From contig CAZWVI010000019.1 of NCBI GenBank assembly GCA_964637165.1, positions 1-39,742 on the forward strand: a stretch of 39,742 bases of DNA. Direction: 5' to 3'. Source of the stretch: CAZWVI01 sp964637165 (GTDB lineage: Bacteria; Planctomycetota; UBA1135). The position numbers and the translations under genes are program-made. Position 1 is the first letter of the stretch, and each line of letters starts with the position of its first letter. The notes beneath the pieces are model-generated. The model was not told the origin of the DNA and made no database searches. It saw only the letters and a program-made list of their open reading frames with translations. This document shows positions 1 through 7,909 of the stretch, piece after piece.

Positions 1-631
1 CAAGCCATTCGAGTCCGATTTCGTTGACCCGTGGAGAGGTAATATCCCAATGTGAAACGCGGTCGCGTATTCCGCGAATTTCTTCGGTGCTCGGGGCCGG
101 CATTCCGGCGGCGCTACGGCGCTTAACCCAAGCATTAATGTGGCTGGCAAGCTCGCTTGGCGACAACATTGCAGATGCCCATACATCAGCCCCGCGTCCA
201 AACCCGTACTTAGGGTCTAGGTAAGGCCCCGAATAAAATCCGGCTACTTGAAATCCTCCATCGGAGAATGCTTCGGTAAGCAGTTTTCGTTTTGGGTCTA
301 AGCGGTAGTGATCAGCCTCAACCGCGTGGTTGCGGTCGCTTAAACCGGTCAGCATCGACATGTGCGCCGGTAAGGTCCATGAACTTGTGCTCCAGGCATT
401 GTCAAAGACCACGGCCTGCTTTGCGAAATTGTCGATGTTGGGGGAAACGGCCACTTCCGGTGCATACTGAGGCCGGTTGCCATAAATCCCAAGACGGTCC
501 TGGCACAGGGAATCAATGCTGATAAGAACAACGTTGCGTTGAACTTTGGCGGCTGGCGGCGCACAGGCTGAAATCCCGCCAAGTAAGAAACTACACAGTA
601 GAAGGCGCAAGGTGTTTTGGGGCCGCTTCAA
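1..631 (-). CDS. Sulfatase-like / alkaline-phosphatase-superfamily lipoprotein (3' end outside window)
   Basis: This gene encodes a predicted secreted hydrolase of the alkaline phosphatase superfamily; its C-terminal part lies beyond the window edge, leaving 210 codons. I place the start at a TTG (629-631) that overlaps the stop of the upstream DUF1573 gene, because it gives a lipoprotein signal peptide: a basic start (M-K-R), a leucine-rich core and the lipobox I-S-A-C near residue 23. After it comes the metal-site strand V-V-L-I-S-I-D-S-L with the family's conserved Asp, then PNIDNFA and WTLPAHMSMLTG. Type I sulfatases carry Cys or Ser (formylglycine precursor) in a C/S-x-P-x-R motif. Here the equivalent segment is T-L-P-A-H, so Thr may be the nucleophile, as in phosphoethanolamine transferases and related esterases. 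The substrate cannot be told. It is probably co-transcribed and translationally coupled with the DUF1573 lipoprotein. Confidence 0.8.
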   Translation of the reverse strand, partial: MKRPQNTLRLLLCSFLLGGISACAPPAAKVQRNVVLISIDSLCQDRLGIYGNRPQYAPEVAVSPNIDNFAKQAVVFDNAWSTSSWTLPAHMSMLTGLSDRNHAVEADHYRLDPKRKLLTEAFSDGGFQVAGFYSGPYLDPKYGFGRGADVWASAMLSPSELASHINAWVKRRSAAGMPAPSTEEIRGIRDRVSHWDITSPRVNEIGLEWL

Positions 632-1701
632 TTTTTGCTCTTTAGCAGAATGATTGGGGTTGCGATTGCAGGGTTTTCATCCAAGCCGGTGTGCACAATT
701 AATTTGGCACCGTCGAGAACAGCATCTTTCGGAATGCTAAGTAAAACATCGTAACGTTTGCCAACTTCAACTTCACGCCTCTCTATTTTTATTGCGTCAA
801 CTCCAGCTCCTTGAAGTTCAATTTCCGGTGGGTGCGGAAATACTAAAGCAGTGGCGCGGGCATGAATTTGTAAAGTAGCGGTAGTACGACCTTGTTCTGG
901 CGCAAAAATTAATCGCGAGGGGCTGAGTACTAAATCCGGCAGGACATTTGCCTGGACGCTGAATTTAATATGTTGAGCTCCTTGCACGTCAGTTGCTAAG
1001 GAAAAGGCTTTAGCGAAGGGGCCCTCGGGCATTTGTGCGGGTGCGGTCACATCGATTCTGTAACGCAATTCACCGTTGTCGCGATTTTCCAGATAGCTCA
1101 ATTCCCAACCGTCAATATTTGTTGGAGCCAAGATTTTGAATTCCTCAATTTCATTAGCGCGCACCATGAGGAATCCACTGGCGCGATCATTGCTGCCAAT
1201 CTCACCAAGCTTTATCAGCCATGGCTCCTGCCAAAATGGCGTCCAGATATCGGCTTGGAAGTCCAATCCAATAAACCCATCTTCGCCCAAGCTAACCGGA
1301 ATGCGTCCGCTTTTCCAAGTGATGGGTTCGCGGTAGCGCGCGGTGTCCAAATTGAGGCTTACCCGCAACTTGCGCCCTGTTGCAAAGGCTAAATTCATAC
1401 CGCGGGCGGAGGTCATTAAGGAAATTCCCGGACGGTCTAGCCATTCAGCTTCAGCGACGACGCAATCGCATGAAGTTGGCCCAATGCCGGTGATGTTTAA
1501 CTCGCGGCCACTGATGTTTTTTAGGACAAATTCACCGCTGCTCGAACCACCAAAAGGAGTCAGCGGTAATTTGAGTGGATTTGGGCTGATTTGAATCAAT
1601 TGGCTGACCCCTTCGGTTGGGTCAACAGAGTCCTGTGCGCAACTACCAACTAGGGTGGCCAAGATTACCCAAGCTAAAAATTTCAACTTGGATGCAGTCA
1701 A
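628..1701 (-). CDS. DUF1573-domain lipoprotein
   Basis: The protein (357 aa from the start chosen here) is probably attached to a membrane facing the periplasm. The N-terminus has a lysine pair, a hydrophobic core and a lipobox V-G-S-C near residue 21. Roughly residues 50-110 match the DUF1573 pattern: a beta-rich domain with F-V-L-K-N-I-S-G followed by a Cys-x-Cys segment (S-C-D-C-V-V). The rest is beta-strand-rich and unassigned. The frame is open to 1797, but the extra N-terminus would cover the glyA start. Start candidates are GTG 1722, TTG 1701 and TTG 1686. I chose 1701 because a run of five C lies just upstream, as in other leaders here, and it leaves a compact signal peptide. The function of DUF1573 proteins is unknown. 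The stop overlaps the TTG start of the sulfatase-like gene, suggesting the two act together. Confidence 0.75.
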   Translation of the reverse strand: MTASKLKFLAWVILATLVGSCAQDSVDPTEGVSQLIQISPNPLKLPLTPFGGSSSGEFVLKNISGRELNITGIGPTSCDCVVAEAEWLDRPGISLMTSARGMNLAFATGRKLRVSLNLDTARYREPITWKSGRIPVSLGEDGFIGLDFQADIWTPFWQEPWLIKLGEIGSNDRASGFLMVRANEIEEFKILAPTNIDGWELSYLENRDNGELRYRIDVTAPAQMPEGPFAKAFSLATDVQGAQHIKFSVQANVLPDLVLSPSRLIFAPEQGRTTATLQIHARATALVFPHPPEIELQGAGVDAIKIERREVEVGKRYDVLLSIPKDAVLDGAKLIVHTGLDENPAIATPIILLKSKN

Positions 1702-1704
1702 GGG

Positions 1705-1733
1705 TTGGGGGTTGTCTAGCACAGCTTTAAGAT
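1705..1733 (+). promoter_or_regulatory. Predicted glyA promoter, giving a leaderless or nearly leaderless mRNA
   Basis: TTGGGG at 1705-1710 and TAAGAT at 1728-1733 are separated by 17 bases, a sigma-70-like arrangement. Initiation about seven bases after the -10 box would fall at 1740-1742, at the glyA ATG itself, and there is no Shine-Dalgarno sequence. On the opposite strand the same bases read TATCTT (1734-1729), a possible -10 for the divergent DUF1573 gene. No factor-binding site is recognised. Confidence 0.5.
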
Positions 1734-1741
1734 ACACAAGT

Positions 1742-3007
1742 ATGAGCGCCCCGTACCCGATTGTTTCGCAACAAGACCCTGAAATTGCCGCCTCCATGGA
1801 GGCCGAGCTTAGTCGTCAAGAAGCCCAGATTGAATTGATCGCCAGCGAAAACCACACCAGTCCAGCGGTGATGGAAGCACTTGGTTCAGTGCTTACTAAT
1901 AAGTATGCCGAAGGCTATCCTGGTCGTCGCTATTACGGTGGTTGCGAACACGTTGACGTCGCCGAAAATATTGCCTGCGAACGCCTGTGCAATTTGTTTG
2001 GTGCCGACCATGCCAACGTCCAACCTTCAAGCGGTTCCCAAGCCAACCAAGCAGCAATGCTGGCCTTGATTGAACCGGGCGACACGGTATTGGCAATGGA
2101 ACTTAATCACGGCGGTCACTTATCGCACGGGCATCCTAAAAACGTTTCGGGCATGGTTTATAACTTTGTTGCATATGGTGTTGATTCGACTAGCGAATTG
2201 ATTGACTATAAGCAAATCGAGGAACTTGCCAATCAACATAAACCTAAGTTGTTGTTGGCTGGCGCAAGTGCTTACCCGCGCAGTATTGATTTTGCGCGAC
2301 TGTCTGAAATCGCAAAATCAGTAGATGCGCATTTCATGGTCGATATGGCCCACATTGCCGGATTAGTTGCCGCTGGCCTGCACGAATCACCGGTTCCATT
2401 CGCTGACGTAGTCACCATGACTACTCATAAAACATTGCGTGGACCTCGCGGTGGGGCGATCGTTTGCAAAGAAGAGTGGGCTAAGAAAATTAATTCTGCG
2501 GTTTTCCCCGGAATGCAAGGTGGTCCACTGATGCACGCGGTTGCGGCCAAGGCAATTGCCTTTGGTGAAGCAGCCGAAGTTTCATTTAAAACTTATCAGC
2601 AAGCGGTTTTGGATAACGCTCAAGCTTTGGCTGAGGCTTTAGTTGCAAGAGGTTATCGTTTGGTTTCCGGTGGAACCGATAACCATTTAATGCTGGTCGA
2701 TTTGCGCGGACCCGAAGGTCCAGGTATTACTGGCCGAATTGCCGAGGACGCTCTGCACCATGCGGGGATTACCGTTAATAAAAACTTAATTCCATTCGAC
2801 CCAGAAAAGCCACTGCAAACTTCTGGAATTCGGATTGGCACCCCAGCAGTAACAACTCGTGGCTTCACTTGTGATGACATGCGTTCGGTTGCTGAATGGA
2901 TTGATCAAATTTTGCGTGCACCAGAAGACCAAGATGTTTGCGCAGAAGTCGCAACCAAAGTTGCAAAACTTTGTGGCGAGCGCGAAATCTATCCCGGCTT
3001 AAGTTAG
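1742..3007 (+). CDS. glyA: Serine hydroxymethyltransferase
   Basis: GlyA is a cytoplasmic PLP enzyme that interconverts serine and glycine while charging tetrahydrofolate with a one-carbon unit. The 421-residue protein has the family's normal length. Visible hallmarks are I-E-L-I-A-S-E-N-H-T-S near the N-terminus, N-K-Y-A-E-G-Y-P-G-R-R-Y-Y-G-G, the PLP lysine in T-T-H-K-T-L-R-G-P-R-G-G (about residue 230), and the C-terminal R-I-G-T-P-A-V-T-T-R-G. The frame is open further upstream, but ATG 1742 begins just before the conserved N-terminus and fits the predicted promoter. The stop overlaps the convergent mtnA stop by four bases, so transcripts from the two sides must meet there. It feeds folate carbon to purine and methionine synthesis. 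Confidence 0.97.
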   Translation: MSAPYPIVSQQDPEIAASMEAELSRQEAQIELIASENHTSPAVMEALGSVLTNKYAEGYPGRRYYGGCEHVDVAENIACERLCNLFGADHANVQPSSGSQANQAAMLALIEPGDTVLAMELNHGGHLSHGHPKNVSGMVYNFVAYGVDSTSELIDYKQIEELANQHKPKLLLAGASAYPRSIDFARLSEIAKSVDAHFMVDMAHIAGLVAAGLHESPVPFADVVTMTTHKTLRGPRGGAIVCKEEWAKKINSAVFPGMQGGPLMHAVAAKAIAFGEAAEVSFKTYQQAVLDNAQALAEALVARGYRLVSGGTDNHLMLVDLRGPEGPGITGRIAEDALHHAGITVNKNLIPFDPEKPLQTSGIRIGTPAVTTRGFTCDDMRSVAEWIDQILRAPEDQDVCAEVATKVAKLCGEREIYPGLS

Positions 3008-4053
3008 AGCTGAGCCAGCAGGCTTTGTGCGCAGGGGTCGATTAGGACTCCATGCTCGGTAATAATCGCGCTAACTAATTCTGCTGGCGTTACATCAAAA
3101 GCCGGATTGCGGGTGCTGACTCCATCTGGGGCAAATTCTTGTGTGCCAATCTTGGTTACTTCGCTGGCAAGTCGTTGCTCAATTGGAATATCTAAACCCG
3201 TTGCGCAATTAAAATCAATGGTGGTGCTCGGTGCCGCTACGTAAAAAGGCACTTTATGATGATTGGCTAAAACAGCGAGCGCATAGGTTCCGATTTTGTT
3301 GGCGACATCTCCGTTGGCGGCAATTCGGTCAGAACCCACAACTACTGCGTCAATTAAGCCGTCACTAAACGCCGAGGCCGCCGCAGCATCACATTGAAGC
3401 CTTACATCAACTCCGGCTTTTTGTAATTCCCAACAAGTAATTCGTGCGCCTTGCAGCAAGGGTCGCGTTTCGTCGGCAATAACCCGGATGTTTTTGCCCA
3501 TTTGATTGGCTACATAAATAACAGCTAGGGCGGTGCCCAGTCCGCCGGTTGCAAGAGCGCCGGCGTTGCAATGCGTAAGCACACATTGATTGGGCTTTAA
3601 TAGCGTTTGACCGTGTTTGCCAATGGACTGACATAAGCGGGCATCTTCAGCATGAAAGTCTATTGCCGCATTCAATAAATTATTTTGCGCGGTAGTCAGA
3701 CTTGCTTGGCAAGTAGGGGAGTTTGCTAACGCAACTTGCAGCATGCGATTAACGCCAACTTGTAAATTTACTGCAGTCGGTCGCGCCGCACATAGTTTTT
3801 GGGCATTGGATCGTAAATCCTGCTCCCAATTTCTATAGCCATGAACTTGTTTGCCCGCAATCACCATCCCATAGGCGGCCGCACAACCAATCGCAGGGGC
3901 GCCGCGAACAGCCAAACGTTTTATCGCTTGAACTAATTCTTCAACGCTTCTTATTTCAAACCACAATTCTTGATTTGGCAGTAGGCACTGGTCAAGCAAC
4001 ATTAAGTTGCTATCCCAGTACAGCGCCCTTGGCGGAATGAATTGCTTATTCAA
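3004..4053 (-). CDS. mtnA: S-methyl-5-thioribose-1-phosphate isomerase
   Basis: MtnA isomerises methylthioribose-1-phosphate to methylthioribulose-1-phosphate in the methionine salvage pathway, which recycles methylthioadenosine. The 349-residue protein has the full family length. Diagnostic segments are R-G-A-P-A-I-G near residue 50, T-H-C-N-A-G-A-L-A-T-G-G (with the catalytic Cys), D-E-T-R-P-L-L-Q-G-A-R, and V-V-G-S-D-R-I-A-A-N-G-D (with the catalytic Asp) followed by N-K-I-G-T-Y. The start is TTG at 4051-4053, directly after the TAA of purE with no intervening base, so translation is probably coupled. It is the last gene of a four-gene minus-strand cluster. No other salvage gene is next to it, though metK and ahcY lie at the far end of the window. 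The related eIF2B-like ribose-1,5-bisphosphate isomerases are less likely given these motifs. Confidence 0.93.
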   Translation of the reverse strand: MNKQFIPPRALYWDSNLMLLDQCLLPNQELWFEIRSVEELVQAIKRLAVRGAPAIGCAAAYGMVIAGKQVHGYRNWEQDLRSNAQKLCAARPTAVNLQVGVNRMLQVALANSPTCQASLTTAQNNLLNAAIDFHAEDARLCQSIGKHGQTLLKPNQCVLTHCNAGALATGGLGTALAVIYVANQMGKNIRVIADETRPLLQGARITCWELQKAGVDVRLQCDAAAASAFSDGLIDAVVVGSDRIAANGDVANKIGTYALAVLANHHKVPFYVAAPSTTIDFNCATGLDIPIEQRLASEVTKIGTQEFAPDGVSTRNPAFDVTPAELVSAIITEHGVLIDPCAQSLLAQL

Positions 4054-4554
4054 TTAAGCTAGACGCTCTTGTAGCGCGGCATCTTTTGCCAGCACCTTTT
4101 CGCGCTGACTTGCGCGGAAGCCATCTAGCTTAGTGGCCATTTCGGCGTCTTCAATACCAATCATTCGCAAGGCTAAAAGTGCCGCATTGGCGGGGCCGCC
4201 ACCACCAACTCCAACGCTGGCAACTGGAACTCCACCGGGCATTTGTGCGGTCGCTAGTAGGGCGTCCATGCCGCCTAATGGTGGATTGTCCATCGGGATT
4301 CCAATTACTGGCAGGGTGGTATGGGCGGCCACAACTCCGGCAAGGTGGGCAGCACCGCCAGCGGCGCACAGCAGAACTTTGATGCCGCGTTCGCGCGCAG
4401 TACTTGCAAAATTACAAGCTTCCTCAGGGGTACGGTGGGCGGACAAAACCCGCACCTCAGGATTTTCACCAAAATCGCGCATAGTTTTTACAGCGGCTTC
4501 AAGGCGTGGGTAGTCGGAGTCGGATCCCATTAACAGGGCAATGCGTGCGGTCAT
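4054..4554 (-). CDS. purE: N5-carboxyaminoimidazole ribonucleotide mutase
   Basis: PurE is the class I mutase of de novo purine synthesis that converts N5-CAIR to CAIR. The 166-residue protein shows the family signatures G-S-D-S-D near the N-terminus, S-A-H-R-T-P (the catalytic His loop), C-A-A-G-G-A-A-H-L, G-I-P-M-D-N-P-P-L-G-G-M-D-A-L-L, and Q-M-P-G-G-V-P-V-A-S-V. The ATG overlaps the ruvA stop by four bases (ATGA) and the stop abuts the mtnA start, so it sits inside a coupled set. PurK, the usual partner, is not adjacent. Confidence 0.95.
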   Translation of the reverse strand: MTARIALLMGSDSDYPRLEAAVKTMRDFGENPEVRVLSAHRTPEEACNFASTARERGIKVLLCAAGGAAHLAGVVAAHTTLPVIGIPMDNPPLGGMDALLATAQMPGGVPVASVGVGGGGPANAALLALRMIGIEDAEMATKLDGFRASQREKVLAKDAALQERLA

Positions 4555-5144
4555 GATTGATTGGCAATTGAAAGTGACAGGCGGAGCAAGTCTTCAAACT
4601 CGACATTGGTGCCAAGTTGCTTGCAGGATTTTTGCGCAGCTTTGCTGGCTGCGACTTCAGCGAATCCAAGTTGCATCAGCACCTTAACCAGGTCCAGTTC
4701 AACCGGCTCGCTAATGCTTGGGCTGGGTGAATCAGCGACAACGAATTGCTTCAGTTTGTCGCGCAATTCAAGCACCATGCGTTCGGCAGTTTTTTTGCCG
4801 ATGCCTTTGACGGCGCAAAGCGATTTAATGTCGTTGTTTAATACTGCAGTGACAAGTGCCGCTGGGCTGGCGTTTGATAGTAAAGCCAAAGCTGAGGAAG
4901 GGCCGATGCCACTAACCTGTAATAGGTGGCGGAAAACCCCGCGCTCTTCGCCGTCGAAAAACCCGTACAAGCATAATGCTGTATCGGAAACGGCAAGATG
5001 AACTAACATCCGCACTTCTTGCTGCGGCTCGACTTGGGCGGCACAATTTTCAGTGACCAGCATTTGCCAGCCAACGCCGCCACAATTTATTACCAACACC
5101 CCTTTGGTGATGGAGTCGACTTGGCCTTGGATGAAGTCGTACAA
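4551..5144 (-). CDS. ruvA: Holliday junction branch migration subunit RuvA
   Basis: RuvA binds four-way DNA junctions and loads the RuvB helicase for branch migration during recombinational repair. The 197-residue protein has an N-terminal OB-fold-like part (the I-x-G-x-V pattern followed by G-V-G-W-Q-M), two helix-hairpin-helix motifs (V-S-G-I-G-P-S-S-A-L and V-K-G-I-G-K-K-T-A-E-R), and a C-terminal domain III-like tail (V-L-M-Q-L-G-F). The start is TTG at 5142-5144; no better start is visible. It follows the rpoA-CTD-like gene by 25 bases and overlaps purE. RuvB and RuvC are not in the window. Confidence 0.93.
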   Translation of the reverse strand: MYDFIQGQVDSITKGVLVINCGGVGWQMLVTENCAAQVEPQQEVRMLVHLAVSDTALCLYGFFDGEERGVFRHLLQVSGIGPSSALALLSNASPAALVTAVLNNDIKSLCAVKGIGKKTAERMVLELRDKLKQFVVADSPSPSISEPVELDLVKVLMQLGFAEVAASKAAQKSCKQLGTNVEFEDLLRLSLSIANQS

Positions 5145-5169
5145 CTCAGCTTAATGTGCGGGCCGCAAC

Positions 5170-6519
5170 TTACATTTCGGCGACGTACTCATCGCCACGT
5201 CCACTGCGTAGATGCAAGTTGAGTTCGTGTAACTTTGAAGATAATTCGTTAAGCGAAGTGATTCCAAAGTTTGGCATGCCGAGTAAATCTTCTTCAGAGA
5301 AGCGCAAGATGTCAGAAACCTTTTGTAGGTTCAAGCGCTCGACCAGAGCACGGTGACAACGCACGGACAAGTTCAAAGTTGAAATTTGTAAATCTAAAGC
5401 TTCGCGCATTTCATCGGTAAGCCCGCCAAGCCAAGCAAGATCCTTGTCAGGATCATAGTTGTCGTCAGCGTCAAATTCGTCAGGAATGACGAAGGTGCCA
5501 TCTTCGCGGCGAATACCAAGGCGTAATCCTTTGGCAACCAAGACCCGCTTGATTTCATTCAATGATGTTTCACCAAAGTTTTTGAATTCCAACAGCTCTG
5601 GTTCTGAGTGAGAAACCAAATCGCCTAAAGTGCGAATGTCCATGTTGGTTAAACAATTGCGCGCGCGTACCGACAATTCAAAGTCAGAGATTGGAGTGCG
5701 CAAGACCTGCATCAAGCGATCTTCCTTGCGCTCCAGATCCTCATCGTAGAACATGTCTAGAGATTCGTGAGAGTCACGGTAGTAGAGCCGTGCTTGTGGG
5801 TGAGTCGGATCAACCCGCAAAACCGCACCAAAACATCCGCAAGCTTTTTCGTATTGGTTCAAATCTTCGTAGATTAATCCAAGATTTAAAAGCACAGGTG
5901 CCGGAATTGGGACGTGCTCTAGCATCAACTCGTAGTGGCGTTTGGCGTCGAGCGCTTCGCCGTGAAGATCACAACGAAAGGCCAGCCGAAAGCGCGCTAG
6001 AAAGTTAGCAGGGTCGTTTTCAATAATGTCTTCGTACTTCTTGCAAGCCTCGGCGATTGAACCTTCAAGTTCTTCCCGACGGGCAGCGAAGTAGATCGCA
6101 TTGTTTCCAGTGAGCTTGGCCTTGGCGATTGCCGCGAAGAAATCTTCTTGACTGCCACCGGCATCGATTGCGTTAAGTGCCGCGACTACCAAAGCTTCAT
6201 CGTTAGAAGATGCGTATTTGGCGAGCTCTCGGTTGGCATCGATGTGCTTGCCAAGTTCGTAAGCTGAGTTGCCACGAATGAAACAGGCCAGTTCGTCATC
6301 GCCATCAGCGAGGTCGAAGGCTTTTTGGTATTCGCCACATACCCAACTACCAGCGGCCGCCGGGCCACGGTTTCCACCATCGCGGGCATCGCGCACCGCG
6401 TCTTGGAATTTGGCAGCGGTATCAGCATTCGACAGCAGCAGGCTGCGAGCTTCAGCTAGTTCGGATGGGCTTGCCGGGGGGGCGGCAAAAAAGGCAGCAG
6501 GATTTGAGCTTGCGGACAC
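5170..6519 (-). CDS. TPR protein with two RNA-polymerase-alpha C-terminal-like modules
   Basis: The 449-residue cytoplasmic protein has TPR-like helical repeats (roughly 50-260) followed by two modules resembling the C-terminal domain of RNA polymerase alpha (about 279-336 and 382-438). Module 1 begins D-F-E-L-S-V-R-A-R-N-C-L and ends with F-K-N-F-G-E-T-S-L-N-E-I. It keeps Arg285 and Asn288, equivalent to E. coli alpha R265 and N268 that touch UP-element DNA, plus the Gly and Ser of the helix-hairpin. Module 2 keeps the Arg (387) but replaces the Asn. There is no polymerase-assembly domain, so this is not RpoA. Proteins with this layout occur in planctomycetes; the role is unproven, and transcription regulation is my inference. 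The start is GTG at 6517-6519. It leads the ruvA-purE-mtnA cluster and has a good predicted promoter. Confidence 0.85.
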   Translation of the reverse strand: MSASSNPAAFFAAPPASPSELAEARSLLLSNADTAAKFQDAVRDARDGGNRGPAAAGSWVCGEYQKAFDLADGDDELACFIRGNSAYELGKHIDANRELAKYASSNDEALVVAALNAIDAGGSQEDFFAAIAKAKLTGNNAIYFAARREELEGSIAEACKKYEDIIENDPANFLARFRLAFRCDLHGEALDAKRHYELMLEHVPIPAPVLLNLGLIYEDLNQYEKACGCFGAVLRVDPTHPQARLYYRDSHESLDMFYDEDLERKEDRLMQVLRTPISDFELSVRARNCLTNMDIRTLGDLVSHSEPELLEFKNFGETSLNEIKRVLVAKGLRLGIRREDGTFVIPDEFDADDNYDPDKDLAWLGGLTDEMREALDLQISTLNLSVRCHRALVERLNLQKVSDILRFSEEDLLGMPNFGITSLNELSSKLHELNLHLRSGRGDEYVAEM

Positions 6520-6548
6520 TAGGTTTTCGTTTTAATTTTCCGGATTAA

Positions 6549-6554
6549 GGGGGG
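6549..6554 (-). other. Run of six C in the leader of the TPR/alpha-CTD gene
   Basis: On the sense (minus) strand the leader reads CACCCCCCTTAATCC about 30 bases before the GTG start. It is one of five intergenic C6 runs in the window, all on the sense strand of a leader. The function is unknown. Confidence 0.5.
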
Positions 6555-6574
6555 TGTACACCGAAGGGTTTTAT

Positions 6575-6604
6575 ATCCTAGTTCTTCGCATGCAGAATCG
6601 TCAA
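6575..6604 (-). promoter_or_regulatory. Predicted promoter of the TPR/alpha-CTD gene
   Basis: Read on the minus strand, TTGACG (6604-6599) and TAGGAT (6580-6575) are 18 bases apart. A second -10-like TATAAA overlaps the same place (6575-6570). Initiation near 6568 would leave a leader of about 50 bases that contains a run of six C and no Shine-Dalgarno sequence. It would drive the whole minus-strand cluster down to mtnA. Confidence 0.5.
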
Positions 6605-6615
6605 ACTGATACATA

Positions 6616-7899
6616 ATGGATTGCTTTCGAATAGTAGGTGGAAAATCCTTGCGCGGCCAAGTCGAGGCTTCGGGGGCTAAAAATGCTGCTTTGCCGCTGT
6701 TGGCCGCTAGTTTGCTGTGCCAAGGTGTAACCCAATTATTGCGGGTGCCAAGCTTGCGCGACACTAAGACTATGGTCGAATTATTGAGTGGGCTAGGCCT
6801 TGACTGCAGTTGGGAGCAACAGAGCTTAAATATTCGCGGAGGTGGCGGCGCTGGCCCGACAGAAGCTCCCTACGAATTGGTGCGCCGAATGCGTGCTTCG
6901 GTGTGCGTGCTCGGTCCCTTGCTGGCCGCCCGCCATCACGCAATCGTGGCCCTGCCCGGCGGCTGCGTTTTTGGCCAACGCCCAATCGATATTCACCTGC
7001 GCGCGATGGAATCCTTTGGAGCCGAAATTAAAGTGGCCCACGGCGCAGTCGTTGCCAAGGCTCCGGTTGGTGGTTTAAAAGCCGCCATGATTGATTTGAT
7101 AGGACCATTTGGCACCACAGTTCTAGGTAGTGCTAACGCTTTGATGGCTGCCAGTGGCATAGACGGGTTGAGTGTCCTGCGAAATGTCGCGGTTGAGCCA
7201 GAGATAGTTGACCTGGCCAAATTCTTAGTTGCGGCCGGTGCCTCAATTGACGGTATTGGAACTGCAACTTTAGAGGTTCGAGGTGCGCCACAATTAACCG
7301 GCCCGAAGTGGCAAGTTCCGGCCGACCGCATTGAGGCCGGCACCTTGCTCTTGGCGGCGGCGGCCACCCGCGGCAAGGTGCGGGTAAAGAACTGCGTTCC
7401 CAAAGACTTAAGCAAACTAATTGACGTGCTCAAAGCGACCGGTGTTGTGGTCGAACAGGGCCCCGATTGGTTGGAGGTCTCAGCTGATGGCCGCTTGCGC
7501 GCAGTCGGTATCAAGACCGCCAGTTACCCAGGATTTCCAACCGACCTGCAAGCCCAATGGATGGCCTTTGTCGGCACTTGCGAGGGGAGTTGTGAGGTTG
7601 AGGAAACGGTATATCCAGAACGGTTTATGCACGTCGACGAGTTGAATCGCTTGGGTGCACAAATTAGTCGTCATGCTGCAACCGCCTCGGTAACGGGGCC
7701 GCAAGCATTAAGTGGCGCGCCAGTAATGGCTTCAGATTTGCGGGCGAGTGCGGCCTTGGTGATTGCCGCTCTGGTTGCCAGTGGAGAATCAATTGTGCGC
7801 CGGGTGTACCACTTGGACCGCGGCTATGAGGCGCTCGAAATGAAATTACAAAGTTTAGGTGCCGAAGTTGTCCGATGCCTAGACCAACAGTCACCTTAA
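6616..7899 (+). CDS. murA: UDP-N-acetylglucosamine 1-carboxyvinyltransferase
   Basis: MurA transfers enolpyruvate from PEP to UDP-GlcNAc, the first committed step of peptidoglycan synthesis. The 427-residue protein has the inside-out alpha/beta barrel repeats of the EPSP synthase family. Visible are the N-terminal G-x-L-x-G-x-V-x-A-S-G-A-K-N-A-A-L-P pattern, the R-M-R-A-S segment, and the active-site loop P-G-G-C-V-F-G-Q-R-P-I-D-I-H with Cys117, the residue alkylated by fosfomycin in other MurA enzymes. The start is ATG 6616, with no Shine-Dalgarno sequence. It is divergent from the alpha-CTD gene and 43 bases upstream of ffh. Its presence implies that this organism makes peptidoglycan or retains the precursor route. 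Confidence 0.96.
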   Translation: MDCFRIVGGKSLRGQVEASGAKNAALPLLAASLLCQGVTQLLRVPSLRDTKTMVELLSGLGLDCSWEQQSLNIRGGGGAGPTEAPYELVRRMRASVCVLGPLLAARHHAIVALPGGCVFGQRPIDIHLRAMESFGAEIKVAHGAVVAKAPVGGLKAAMIDLIGPFGTTVLGSANALMAASGIDGLSVLRNVAVEPEIVDLAKFLVAAGASIDGIGTATLEVRGAPQLTGPKWQVPADRIEAGTLLLAAAATRGKVRVKNCVPKDLSKLIDVLKATGVVVEQGPDWLEVSADGRLRAVGIKTASYPGFPTDLQAQWMAFVGTCEGSCEVEETVYPERFMHVDELNRLGAQISRHAATASVTGPQALSGAPVMASDLRASAALVIAALVASGESIVRRVYHLDRGYEALEMKLQSLGAEVVRCLDQQSP

Positions 7900-7903
7900 T
7901 CAC

Positions 7904-7909
7904 TACAAT
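7904..7909 (+). promoter_or_regulatory. Possible -10 box upstream of ffh
   Basis: TACAAT lies just after the murA stop. No convincing -35 is present at the right spacing. Initiation around 7916 would give a leader of about 27 bases containing a run of five C (7931-7935) just before the ATG. Confidence 0.35.

Noticed and set aside
1655..1741. A longer glyA N-terminus starting at 1655
   Set aside because: The extra 29 residues have no match to the family and cover the predicted promoter and the start of the divergent DUF1573 gene.
3004..3007. A terminator between convergent glyA and mtnA
   Set aside because: The stops overlap, and no hairpin with a T run was found around the junction.
6993..7514. 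A 173-codon ORF antisense to murA, and other long antisense ORFs
   Set aside because: They mirror codon bias of strongly coding frames on the other strand and show no recognisable protein features.
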